Notes: generated by a model not told the origin, from the letters alone. A stretch of DNA of 19,919 bases from TMED69 sp036130055 (GCA_036130055.1 JAYYOR010000034.1:1-19919); one strand, 5' to 3'; positions 6,549 through 14,137 are shown, numbered from the stretch's first letter. Program-made: numbers and translations.

Positions 6549-7978
6549 ATATTTTTTTGAATATTAAAATTGATCGAAAAATTGATGTTGCTGGTAGAAA
6601 AAAAAGAAAAAAAAATTTTCTTTCGATTTTTTTAGCATCATTTATCGCTTTGGTACTGAGCTTTTTTATAATCTCTCTTCCCGATATCCCAGCAAGCAGT
6701 AAACAGACTAGTAAGACAAATGAAACAACCACGTATTCTCCTCGATTACAAGCGGAAAGTCCTAATAAGTATGAAAATCTTGAGGCTTTATCCTATTTTG
6801 AAACCAAAAAAAAGTTACAGGTAATCGCAGGTGTAGAAGAGAATAGGAATATTTATAGCAATAGGGCGCGCGAATTACTTGAACGTCTTGAATCCTTAGG
6901 TGAAGGTTTTTGGGAAGACCAAAAGCGAGGTGAGTTCCTGATTGATCAATCGCGAGTTTTTATCGAGCAAATTGAAAGAAAAAAAAATGGATATGTGGAA
7001 TCTTTAAAAGCTGCATATATCATGAGAGATGTTGCTGCTTTTCAAAGTAATCTCGAAAGTTTAAAAAAAATAAGTGATCACCAGGCTGTTGAGCAAAAAT
7101 GGCAGAGCACTTTAACAAATTTAAAAAAAATTGATAATTATGTTTTAGAAATTAACACTGCTCGATCTAATAATGATATAGAGACTGAATTCGAAGCCTT
7201 AAATGCATTAGGGAAACTAGCTAGTTTGACTGTTGATGAAGAGGGACGATTAAAGGTTTTAACAAAAAAGTACGACATTAAAAGATATAACAGCCACATT
7301 AAGGAAGCAAAACAATACTTGGCTACGAAACAATATCAAAGAGCAAAAAAAGAATTAGCCTTTGCTCAATCTCTTTATCCAAGTAAAAATGAAATTGTGG
7401 TGTTACAAGAGGAAATCGAATTAAGCTCAAAAAAAGCGCAATTTGATTATTATGTTTATAGAGCAGAACAATTTATTGCCGAAGACAATTGGACTAAAGC
7501 TGAAAAGAATCTTGAAAATGCATTGTTATTATTCCCTACAGACGACGAGGTTGCGGAAAAATTAAAGTTTGCCCGCAAAATTAGTTACTTGAAAATTCAA
7601 CTTGAAAAATTTTCAGAAAATCCCCTGAGACTATCTGACCACGGGGTCCGTAAATTCGCAATTAATTTAATCAAAGAAAATGCTTTTGTTTTTTCGATGA
7701 GTCAAAATTTATCGAAGAAAAAAAATGAAATTGAGAAGTTAATAGAAGATCTTACTATAGCCCATCAGATAACCTTGTTATCAGATGGAAAGACCGAAAT
7801 AGAAATTAAGGGCGTTGGATATGTGTTGCCGACAACAAGTAAAATAATTTCGTTAAATCCTGGAACATACAGAGTTATTGGGAAATGCAAGGGGCATAAA
7901 GACAGGCTATTAGATATCGATATTCCTTCTGTTGAAAAAGAAACAATAATTAGGGTCTATTGTGGCGAACAAATTTGA
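6545..7978 (+). CDS. Single-pass inner-membrane TPR protein with C-terminal beta domain
   Basis: A 477-residue protein with a basic cytoplasmic N-terminus (AGRKKRKKNF), one membrane helix (about 25-45) and a large periplasmic part. Residues about 70-240 are mostly helical. Two recognisable TPR units lie at about 249-282 and 300-335, with the Ala/Tyr/Pro spacing pattern (YQRAKKELAFAQSLYP and WTKAEKNLENALLLFP). The C-terminal 70 residues (about 407-474) are strand-rich with LNPGTYRVIGKCKGH, resembling the PEGA-type modules of the next gene, and contain two cysteines (448 and 473) that may pair. The start is TTG 6545, overlapping the previous stop by four bases; no Shine-Dalgarno is visible, so coupling to the upstream gene is likely. 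It probably scaffolds periplasmic components through its TPRs. Confidence 0.75.
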   Translation: MNIFLNIKIDRKIDVAGRKKRKKNFLSIFLASFIALVLSFFIISLPDIPASSKQTSKTNETTTYSPRLQAESPNKYENLEALSYFETKKKLQVIAGVEENRNIYSNRARELLERLESLGEGFWEDQKRGEFLIDQSRVFIEQIERKKNGYVESLKAAYIMRDVAAFQSNLESLKKISDHQAVEQKWQSTLTNLKKIDNYVLEINTARSNNDIETEFEALNALGKLASLTVDEEGRLKVLTKKYDIKRYNSHIKEAKQYLATKQYQRAKKELAFAQSLYPSKNEIVVLQEEIELSSKKAQFDYYVYRAEQFIAEDNWTKAEKNLENALLLFPTDDEVAEKLKFARKISYLKIQLEKFSENPLRLSDHGVRKFAINLIKENAFVFSMSQNLSKKKNEIEKLIEDLTIAHQITLLSDGKTEIEIKGVGYVLPTTSKIISLNPGTYRVIGKCKGHKDRLLDIDIPSVEKETIIRVYCGEQI

Positions 7979-9944
7979 AAAATTGATACTTGATGCAAAA
8001 AAGTCGAGGCTTAAAAAAGTTTTTGTTACCGCAGTGTTTGTTTCAGTTTTGCTTTTTTTCATTATTGTAGGGATATTTTTGAAGCTTTCTTTTAAAGTCA
8101 CTGTTACCCCACTAGAAGCTAGGCCATTTAGTATCGAAATTCTCGAAGGTTCTGCACTTGTTTTTAGCGATAGAATTTTTCTAACCAATTCATATGCGGC
8201 TTTTAAAGTAAGTTCAATTGGATTTAAAGATGAAATCTTGAGCGTAAAAAGTGATGCAACGGCTAGAGAATTAACAGTTAAAATGGCTTATGATGAAGTC
8301 CTCTTGGAGATAAAACACAAAGTCAATCTTACCTCTCCCCGTTGGGAGATTGATGGAATATTAGTGTCTGAAAAAAATAACCCTTCATTAAAATTGCTGC
8401 CCGGTAACTATATTTTATCGGTTGATTCTCGTTACCATATTGCGATAAGCAAAAAGATTGTTGTTTTGCCAAAATTCTCCAACACCATCGAGTTAGAAAT
8501 TGCTCCAAAGAAAATTAATTTAAAAGTAGAAAGTATTCCTAGTTTAGCTGATCTTTATGTCGACGGTCGAAAAATAGGAATGACACCAATAGAGACCGAG
8601 ATTTTAGCGGGTCAGCGTAAGATAGAGATCCGAAAAAATGGTTTTCAAAAGCGTTCGGAAAGTCTTGAACTATATCGAGTCACTGATGAGATTTCAAAAA
8701 CGTACGTGCTTGACGAACAGCAACGAACAATTTCAATGAAATACTCTCCGGCAGGAGGCCTTCTTTATTTGGATGGGATCTCAACTGCGCCATTGAATTC
8801 AATAAAGGTGGCTAGAACATCCACTCCATTAATTAGGTATGAGGTTGCTGGCTACCAAGGAAAAGAAATTCAGCTAACTCAAGAAACTAAAAACATAGAA
8901 TTTAAGTTAGAGCCATCTTACTCGACTATAAGAATTAATTCTGTGCCCAAGGCAAAAGTTTTTATTTCCAAAAACTTTATGGGAGAGACGCCTGTCAATC
9001 TAAGGTTGCTTGCAAAGAGCCACCTAATTGAGCTTAAGGCCGAGGGCTATGTTCCTTATTCTCTAAGAGTCGAATTAAACGAATCGACAAGCAATAGTTA
9101 TCTTGCTGAATTGACATCAATAAAAGATCATCGACTGTCAGTGAGTCAAAATCAAATAAAAAACTCTTTAGACATTAAAATGAAAAAATTTAGTCCAACT
9201 AAATTCAGTATCGGATCACCGCGAAGTCAAAAAGGTCAAATGGCTAACGAGCAGATACGGGTCGTAGATTTCAATAGAAGTTTTTATTTTTCTGAATATG
9301 AAATTACAAATCAACAATTTTCTGCGTTTTCAGGCTCGAGTCGCAGTGACGATCTACCAGTTGTAGGAATTAGTTGGCAACAAGCAGCACTTTTTTGTAA
9401 TTGGTTGAGTGACAAAGAAGGATTTGAGCCTTTTTACAGGACATATAAAAGAAAAGTCATAGGCTTTGATAGGAAATCACTCGGCTATAGACTGCCCTCT
9501 GAGTCTGAGTGGGAATATGTTGCTAGATTCGCTAACAAGAAGAAGCCGAGTATCTTCGTGTGGGGAGATGAGTACGTGGTACCTGAAGATGCGGGTAATT
9601 TGGCTGATGTTGCCGCCAAGGAGTTAGTTGAAGTCCATTTAGGAAAATATAATGACAATTATGTTAAAGAAGCCCCAGTAGGAAGTTTTCCTCGGGAAAT
9701 ATCTGGAGTCTATGATATGACAGGTAACGTCAGCGAATGGGTCCATGATTTTTATTCGCTAGAGCCACCAAATATAGAGAGGGTTTTTCTAAATTATATG
9801 GGGCCTGAATATGGTGAAGGCCATATCATTAAGGGTTCAAATTATACCTCCTCCTCGTGGACTGAATTGAGAGCAGCGTTTAAACAGAGTTCACAAGAAG
9901 CACGAAGTGAGGTAGGATTCCGTATAGCAAGGTATATAAATTAA
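7962..9944 (+). CDS. Membrane-anchored PEGA-repeat protein with C-terminal SUMF1 (pseudo-formylglycine enzyme) domain
   Basis: A 660-residue protein: short basic cytoplasmic tail, membrane helix (about 20-41), then periplasmic repeats and a C-terminal domain. Three PEGA-type modules are visible at about 184-230 (with YVDGRKIGMTP), 256-305 (LYLDG) and 321-372 (VFISKNFMGETP); two more divergent beta modules probably lie at 43-100 and 103-175. Residues about 410-658 form a SUMF1/FGE-sulfatase fold with YEITNQQF, RLPSESEWEY (510-519), WGDE (534-537), GNVSEWVHD (588-596) and GFRIAR (652-657). The paired catalytic cysteines of true formylglycine-generating enzymes are missing; the single Cys is 479. 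A binding role, as in other non-catalytic SUMF1 proteins, is therefore likely. GTG 7962 is supported by AGGG (7952-7955) six bases upstream; it overlaps the TPR gene by 17 bases. Confidence 0.88.
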   Translation: MANKFEKLILDAKKSRLKKVFVTAVFVSVLLFFIIVGIFLKLSFKVTVTPLEARPFSIEILEGSALVFSDRIFLTNSYAAFKVSSIGFKDEILSVKSDATARELTVKMAYDEVLLEIKHKVNLTSPRWEIDGILVSEKNNPSLKLLPGNYILSVDSRYHIAISKKIVVLPKFSNTIELEIAPKKINLKVESIPSLADLYVDGRKIGMTPIETEILAGQRKIEIRKNGFQKRSESLELYRVTDEISKTYVLDEQQRTISMKYSPAGGLLYLDGISTAPLNSIKVARTSTPLIRYEVAGYQGKEIQLTQETKNIEFKLEPSYSTIRINSVPKAKVFISKNFMGETPVNLRLLAKSHLIELKAEGYVPYSLRVELNESTSNSYLAELTSIKDHRLSVSQNQIKNSLDIKMKKFSPTKFSIGSPRSQKGQMANEQIRVVDFNRSFYFSEYEITNQQFSAFSGSSRSDDLPVVGISWQQAALFCNWLSDKEGFEPFYRTYKRKVIGFDRKSLGYRLPSESEWEYVARFANKKKPSIFVWGDEYVVPEDAGNLADVAAKELVEVHLGKYNDNYVKEAPVGSFPREISGVYDMTGNVSEWVHDFYSLEPPNIERVFLNYMGPEYGEGHIIKGSNYTSSSWTELRAAFKQSSQEARSEVGFRIARYIN

Positions 9945-9956
9945 TTGGAAAAAAAT

Positions 9957-10082
9957 GTGAACGTGATCGTCAAATCTTTCGTTTTATTTATAATTTTATT
10001 TTTGTTGATTGTTTCTATAAATGCGTTTGTTGTTGGTGATATTTCTTTAAACCAGCCAACTCCTTTCCCTGCCAATATGTAA
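9957..10082 (+). CDS. Small single-pass membrane protein of 41 residues
   Basis: An open frame of 41 codons fills the otherwise empty gap between the SUMF1 gene and the proton-channel gene. It starts at GTG 9957, preceded by GGAA (9947-9950) at proper spacing, and ends with TAA 10080-10082, five bases before the next ATG. A TTG at 9945, directly after the previous stop, is in the same frame and would add four residues. The peptide has a short polar N-terminus, one strongly hydrophobic segment (about 7-26, rich in Phe, Ile, Leu and Val) and a short tail VVGDISLNQPTPFPANM. It could be a small subunit of the complex or a secreted peptide cut after INA. No family is recognised. It is supported by the snug fit in the operon, usable ribosome-binding site and clear membrane segment. 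Confidence 0.6.
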   Translation: MNVIVKSFVLFIILFLLIVSINAFVVGDISLNQPTPFPANM

Positions 10083-10087
10083 TTTTA

Positions 10088-10858
10088 ATGAAAAATATTT
10101 TACAACAAATTGCTCTGCTTGCGACGATAATAATCGTTATTCATAGCCTCTATGTCTTTTGGATTGATCCAAACGTCGAAATATTGAAGCAAATTTCACT
10201 TGATACTGGCTCTTCGCTTCCTAGGAATTTTTTTGTCATTTTTAAGGACATTGAGCAAGAAATATGCATGATTCTATTTTTTTGGGGAATATTTTTAATT
10301 GTTGCAAAATTTTTTGAAACCTCTTCACAATCGTACTTATTTGATGTCGATCTACTTGAGGATATAGGTTCAGAAAGTAACGATGCAGAGCAGATTTTAA
10401 CAAGCCTGGAAAGTTTGCCAGAAGACGTCACTGATTCGTCATTGATAAAAATTATTACTTCCGCACTTCGGCGATTCATTATTACAGGGAGTGTGCAAAA
10501 TGCATCAGAATCTATTACACCAGCCCTTGACGCATTGATAGTAAAAAACGAAGCAGAACTTGCTTTGGTAAAATATATAGCCTGGGCAATACCTTCCATT
10601 GGATTTTTGGGCACTGTAAGAGGCATTGGTATTGCAATGACCCAGGCTGAGACGGCCGTTTCTGGGAAAATCGCGCCTATGACGGAGAGCTTAGGTATGG
10701 CATTTAACTCAACATTCGTAGCTTTGCTTGCAAGTATAATAATTATGTTAATGCTTTCCTTTTTAGGTCGAGCGCAAGACGAACACTTGGTGAGAGTGCA
10801 AGAATATTGCGAAAAATATTTGATAAAAAGAATAAGTATAATTAAAAAGCCAAGGTAA
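10088..10858 (+). CDS. MotA/TolQ/ExbB-family proton channel
   Basis: A 256-residue inner-membrane protein of the MotA/TolQ/ExbB family, whose pentamers conduct protons together with a dimeric partner to drive movement or force across the envelope. Four helices are predicted (about 5-25, 57-75, 161-183 and 205-227), with a cytoplasmic domain between the second and third, as in MotA. The family core is clear: AIPSIGFLGTVRGIGIAM (167-184), with the conserved Pro in the third helix, and FNSTFVALLAS in the fourth. No separate ExbD, TolR or MotB gene follows; the two vWA genes directly downstream carry the Asp-bearing helix instead. It lies five bases after the small membrane protein and four before the first vWA gene. 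TonB, Tol-Pal and flagellar genes are absent. Confidence 0.93.
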   Translation: MKNILQQIALLATIIIVIHSLYVFWIDPNVEILKQISLDTGSSLPRNFFVIFKDIEQEICMILFFWGIFLIVAKFFETSSQSYLFDVDLLEDIGSESNDAEQILTSLESLPEDVTDSSLIKIITSALRRFIITGSVQNASESITPALDALIVKNEAELALVKYIAWAIPSIGFLGTVRGIGIAMTQAETAVSGKIAPMTESLGMAFNSTFVALLASIIIMLMLSFLGRAQDEHLVRVQEYCEKYLIKRISIIKKPR

Positions 10859-10862
10859 TTCA

Positions 10863-11888
10863 TTGCGTAAAAAGCGTCTGATAAATTCGTCTTCTTTATC
10901 ATTTCTCGACATAATGGCATGTGGTCTTGGTGCAATGATTCTTTTATTTTTTATTCTCGATTTTAAGGAAGGGAGCGATGTATTAAACGATAATGCCACA
11001 AAAGCAACCACTATCATTGAAGAAGAAAAATCAGATTTTTACGATTTAAAAGAAAAAGAAAATAGTTTAATAAGTAGAATTGATAAAATATCTCGGGACT
11101 TGGCTTTATCAATTGAAGAGGAGATTGAGCTTAGTGTAGTTGAGGATTTATCAATCCCAACTAAGAGTGTTTCTGAAGTTGCTGGTCAAAAAAATGCTCC
11201 CAATTCGCTAATCGGGCTGTCAATAAAAGGAGCTAAAATATTAATAATTCTTGATGCCAGTGCATCTATGTCCTACTCTAAACTTGTCGATATTATTATA
11301 GGAATAGACGATAAATCAGGAAATTATCTAAAGAACGGACCGAAATGGAGGCAGGCTAAAAATATTGGGAAGTGGCTAATAGAGAATGCCCCTGAGACAA
11401 GCGAAGTTCGGTCGATAGGTTTCTCTGACCAAATAAAGTTTGCAGATAAATCATGGCAAAGCCAAAAAGCGGCGTTGTTAAGTTTTAATCAAAATGTAAA
11501 AAAATTGTATCCAAGTAACGGAACCAGTCTTGCCGCAGCCCTTGAATATGTCGATGAAACTGAGATGGATCCAACTGATATTTATCTGATTACTGATGGC
11601 TTACCTACCTTGGCCGGAGCGAATTGGTCTGGTCGAGTTTTTGATAAGTTGCAAAATAAATTAAAAGGCTGTGGTTCAAGAAAAAACTTGGCAAATTTAG
11701 TCGATGGTGATTGTAGAAAGAGTTTGTTTATTAATGCGGTTAATGGTTTTCAGAGTAACTCTAAAATAGTTATTAATGTAATTTTGCTACCGCTTGAAGG
11801 AGATCCCGATAGTGCACCGTTATTCCAAAAATGGGTGAGTCAGGCCGGTGGATCTTTTTTATCGCCATCTAGGAATTGGCTTTTATGA
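10863..11888 (+). CDS. Membrane-anchored vWA protein with MotB/ExbD-like helix (first of pair)
   Basis: A 341-residue protein. The basic start (RKKR) is followed by the helix motif SFLDIMACGLGAMILLFFIL (13-32); Asp16 at the head of a hydrophobic helix parallels the essential Asp of MotB, ExbD and TolR. A charged, probably coiled-coil linker (about 38-90) leads to a vWA domain (about 120-330). Its metal-ion-dependent adhesion site is intact: DASAS (131-135), Thr221 in NGTS and Asp245 in ITDGLP. Cysteines 270 and 284 could form a disulfide, in line with a periplasmic location. The start is TTG 10863 with AAGG (10852-10855) seven bases upstream. It ends in ATGA shared with the second vWA gene. 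It is the likely partner of the channel just upstream and may bind the PEGA/SUMF1 protein or a ligand through its metal site. Confidence 0.85.
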   Translation: MRKKRLINSSSLSFLDIMACGLGAMILLFFILDFKEGSDVLNDNATKATTIIEEEKSDFYDLKEKENSLISRIDKISRDLALSIEEEIELSVVEDLSIPTKSVSEVAGQKNAPNSLIGLSIKGAKILIILDASASMSYSKLVDIIIGIDDKSGNYLKNGPKWRQAKNIGKWLIENAPETSEVRSIGFSDQIKFADKSWQSQKAALLSFNQNVKKLYPSNGTSLAAALEYVDETEMDPTDIYLITDGLPTLAGANWSGRVFDKLQNKLKGCGSRKNLANLVDGDCRKSLFINAVNGFQSNSKIVINVILLPLEGDPDSAPLFQKWVSQAGGSFLSPSRNWLL

Positions 11889-12787
11889 AAAAAAGAGAAC
11901 GACAATCTCAAGATTTTAGTTTAACTTTTCTTGATGTTATTTCATGCGGATTTGGCGCTATAGTTATGTTAGTCATTTTGGCGAAAGAACCTATGTTATC
12001 TCTCATGCAAGAAAAAAATCAGCTAGATAAAACTCCTGCGTCGGTTGAAGAATTTTCCAAAGAGACAGGTGAACTTAAAGTTAAAATTAATAAATTGGAA
12101 CAAAAATACGCGGCTTCCAAAAAGCGTTTGGAAAAAATAAGGTCAAATAATATTATCAAAAGAAACTATTTAAACAGTCGCCAAACAAATAGTAATAAAG
12201 TTGAAGAGCGTATGGCAAAGACCATCAGATCTACCTTTGTTGGTGGTATTCCAGTTGATCGAGAACACGTTATATTTATTGTCGATACTTCTGGAAGTAT
12301 GAAGCGTTATTGGAGTCTGGTGATCCAACAAATTGATGTTATTTTGGAGTTACATCCGAAGATAAAAGGATTTCAAGTAATGAGCGATAACGGCGAATAT
12401 TTGTTAGAGGGATATGCCGCTAGCTGGATACCTGACACAAATTTAGTTCGTAAACGTATTGTAAAAAAACTTAGGAGCTGGTCTCCTTACTCGAATAGTA
12501 GTCCTGCCGAGGGCCTTGAAAGGGCGCTCAGATTCCATACAAAAAAACCAGTTTCGATCTATGTAATGGGAGATGATTTTACTGGTGCTTCTTATGATGA
12601 CATTCTCAATAAAGTTAAGAGAATGAATCCTAGACAGTCAAATGGTGAGAAAATCGCAAAAATCCATGGGATAGGATTCCCTTGGGGTTTGGACGAGAGG
12701 TTCCCTACCTTAATGCGCGAATTAGCCTTTCAGAACGACGGCGTATTTTTGAATGCTAAGATACCGATACAAAACGCATCTCTTTAA
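11885..12787 (+). CDS. Membrane-anchored vWA protein with MotB/ExbD-like helix (second of pair)
   Basis: A 300-residue paralogue in architecture of the gene before it. The N-terminus is basic, then TFLDVISCGFGAIVMLVIL (14-32) repeats the FLD...CG.GA helix motif with Asp17 and Cys21. Residues about 40-92 form a Lys/Glu-rich coiled coil. The vWA domain spans about 125-290 with DTSGS (134-138) and GDD (229-231); the Thr of the metal site appears to be replaced by Ser (SNSSP, 203-207). The ATG at 11885 overlaps the previous stop as ATGA and has AGGA (11871-11874) upstream; a TTG at 11876 would add three residues but has no usable ribosome-binding site. It is the last gene of the operon. A heterodimer with the first vWA protein inside the channel is inferred. 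Confidence 0.87.
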   Translation: MKKRERQSQDFSLTFLDVISCGFGAIVMLVILAKEPMLSLMQEKNQLDKTPASVEEFSKETGELKVKINKLEQKYAASKKRLEKIRSNNIIKRNYLNSRQTNSNKVEERMAKTIRSTFVGGIPVDREHVIFIVDTSGSMKRYWSLVIQQIDVILELHPKIKGFQVMSDNGEYLLEGYAASWIPDTNLVRKRIVKKLRSWSPYSNSSPAEGLERALRFHTKKPVSIYVMGDDFTGASYDDILNKVKRMNPRQSNGEKIAKIHGIGFPWGLDERFPTLMRELAFQNDGVFLNAKIPIQNASL

Positions 12788-12800
12788 GTTAGGCTAAATA

Positions 12801-12830
12801 AAGGATTGCTTTGATTACATTTTAATCCTT
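12801..12830. terminator. Weak hairpin at the operon end
   Basis: AAGGATT (12801-12807) and AATCCTT (12824-12830) form a 7-base stem with a 16-base loop between the last vWA gene and the end of a convergent small gene. There is no good T-run on the plus strand, so it may act in the minus direction or not at all as a terminator. Confidence 0.3.
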
Positions 12831-13007
12831 AAATAAAAAGCCCCCTAAAATCATAAATATAACAGGAATTACAAAGGCCCTAATGAATGCGACCGAACAA
12901 TGCAAGGATAGCGTGCAAGGTGACATAAAAAATACAGCAAGCGAATGGTAGGTCCAAACTACGCCAATTGTCAAAAGGATAGCCCCAAAAGATTGTTTTT
13001 TTGTCAT
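12822..13007 (-). CDS. Small two-helix membrane protein, unknown
   Basis: A 61-residue open frame on the minus strand with two hydrophobic segments (about 8-27 and 41-58) and a basic start (TKKQ). Two cysteines (31 and 37) lie in the loop between the helices. The plus strand has no competing gene here, and the hydrophobic pattern with a charged C-terminal KD looks protein-like. No Shine-Dalgarno sequence is evident and no family is recognised. It converges on the vWA operon and is divergent from the Maf gene, with 84 bases between the starts. Confidence 0.5.
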   Translation of the reverse strand: MTKKQSFGAILLTIGVVWTYHSLAVFFMSPCTLSLHCSVAFIRAFVIPVIFMILGGFLFKD

Positions 13008-13091
13008 TTTTAAATAAGTACTACATCATGATTGCTGTTATTATTCGTGATAAGAATTACACTAGTAACATTATTATCATAACAATTTCAT

Positions 13092-13670
13092 ATGAAAAAA
13101 ATAATTCTAGCAAGCGCATCAGCTTCTCGAAAAAAACATTTAGAAAGACTTAAGGTCGAGTTCGAAGCGATTACTCCTCAAATTAATGAGGACACATTAA
13201 AAAATTCCTACAAGGATCATCTTCAATTATCCAGAGAGCTATCAAAGTTGAAGGCGCGATCGGTCTCGAGCGAATATAACCAAGCGATAATCATTAGCGG
13301 TGATACTATCACTAGCTTTAATGGGACTATTTTAAGTAAGCCGAGGACTAAAGAAAATGCATTTAAACAGCTCAAAATTTTAAATGGAAGAGAACATCAG
13401 GTGATAACTTCTTTGGTTATAAAGGCAGATAACAGGGAATTTATAAATACGGTCGTTGCTCAAATGAAAATGCGCAAACTATCCGATAAACAGATTGTTA
13501 GATACATCGACGTTGATGAGCCTTTGTACAGTTGTGGTTCTTGCCGACTTGATTCGATGGGAATTAGTCTTTTTGAGAGCATAAATTGCGAGGATTATAC
13601 GGCAATTATTGGGATACCTTTAATGTGGACCGCAAAAACTCTTTCTGAACTGGGCGTTTCAGTACCATAA
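13092..13670 (+). CDS. Maf-family nucleotide pyrophosphatase, YceF-like
   Basis: A 192-residue protein of the Maf/HAM1-like fold that hydrolyses non-canonical or methylated nucleoside triphosphates to monophosphates. The N-terminal motif ILASASASRKKHLERL (5-20) carries the family's Ser and Arg phosphate contacts, and ISGDTITSFNG places the catalytic Asp at 71. The later segment DEPLYSCGSCRLDSMGISLFE aligns with the CAGSFKSEGFGITLFE region of E. coli YceF, so it is closer to the m7GTP-type subfamily (YceF) than to YhdE; the substrate is inferred from this. Length matches the family. In E. coli yceF lies near rpmF and the fatty-acid genes; that context is absent here. Its stop is 15 bases from that of a convergent membrane protein. 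Confidence 0.85.
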   Translation: MKKIILASASASRKKHLERLKVEFEAITPQINEDTLKNSYKDHLQLSRELSKLKARSVSSEYNQAIIISGDTITSFNGTILSKPRTKENAFKQLKILNGREHQVITSLVIKADNREFINTVVAQMKMRKLSDKQIVRYIDVDEPLYSCGSCRLDSMGISLFESINCEDYTAIIGIPLMWTAKTLSELGVSVP

Positions 13671-13685
13671 GAACAAAAGATTTTT

Positions 13686-14030
13686 TTATTCGTCTCGTTG
13701 AATATTTAATAAGATTGTAGTAATTATTCCGCATATCCCTAATCCTAAAAAAAAAGATTTGTCACTGAATAGACAGATTATGAAAAAAATGCAGATTAGC
13801 CCAGCAGCTATAATTAACGTCCGTTCAGTGTTAGTAAAATTTCTAACCATCGACGATATATCAGAATTTACAAAGTTAGCTCTAATGCATAACAAGCCCG
13901 CGGCGCTGATGAATGAAAAGAATCCGCCGATTACACCTCCGATAATAAATATTATAATGTCAAAAGCAGAAATCAAGATGCCAAAGATTAATCCTGCAAG
14001 AAAAATTAAATATTTCTGGGTGTGACGCAT
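13686..14030 (-). CDS. Hypothetical four-helix membrane protein
   Basis: A 114-residue minus-strand frame with four likely membrane segments (about 7-27, 28-50, 70-87 and 92-108) rich in Ile, Phe and Gly, and a short hydrophilic loop (about 51-68) with SDISSMVRNFTNTER. The overlapping 88-residue plus-strand frame looks like its shadow because the residue pattern of a membrane protein is on the minus strand. No family is recognised. It converges on the Maf gene. No good Shine-Dalgarno is seen upstream of the start. Confidence 0.55.
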   Translation of the reverse strand: MRHTQKYLIFLAGLIFGILISAFDIIIFIIGGVIGGFFSFISAAGLLCIRANFVNSDISSMVRNFTNTERTLIIAAGLICIFFIICLFSDKSFFLGLGICGIITTILLNIQRDE

Positions 14031-14137
14031 ATTTTTTTCATTATGATTGACCGTCTAAGCTATTACAGAACTGTCCTCAAAAATTTATTTTTAGAGTTAA
14101 TATAGTTTGAAAGCTTTTTAATCGCGTTGTCAAATTA

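Noticed and set aside
9180..9944. Active formylglycine-generating enzyme or sulfatase maturase
   Set aside because: The catalytic cysteine pair is missing and no sulfatase gene is present.
10150..10935. 261-codon open frame on the minus strand
   Set aside because: It lies antisense to the MotA/ExbB gene, whose motifs and helices are unmistakable; the minus frame shows no domain and is a shadow.
10088..12787. A Tol-Pal, TonB-ExbBD, flagellar MotAB or Zorya defence module
   Set aside because: No TolR, ExbD or MotB with its usual periplasmic domain, no Pal or TonB, and none of the Zorya helicase or nuclease partners were found; the partners are vWA proteins instead.
13759..14025. 88-codon plus-strand frame
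   Set aside because: It overlaps the minus-strand membrane protein fully and has the polar/basic composition expected of the reverse of hydrophobic codons.
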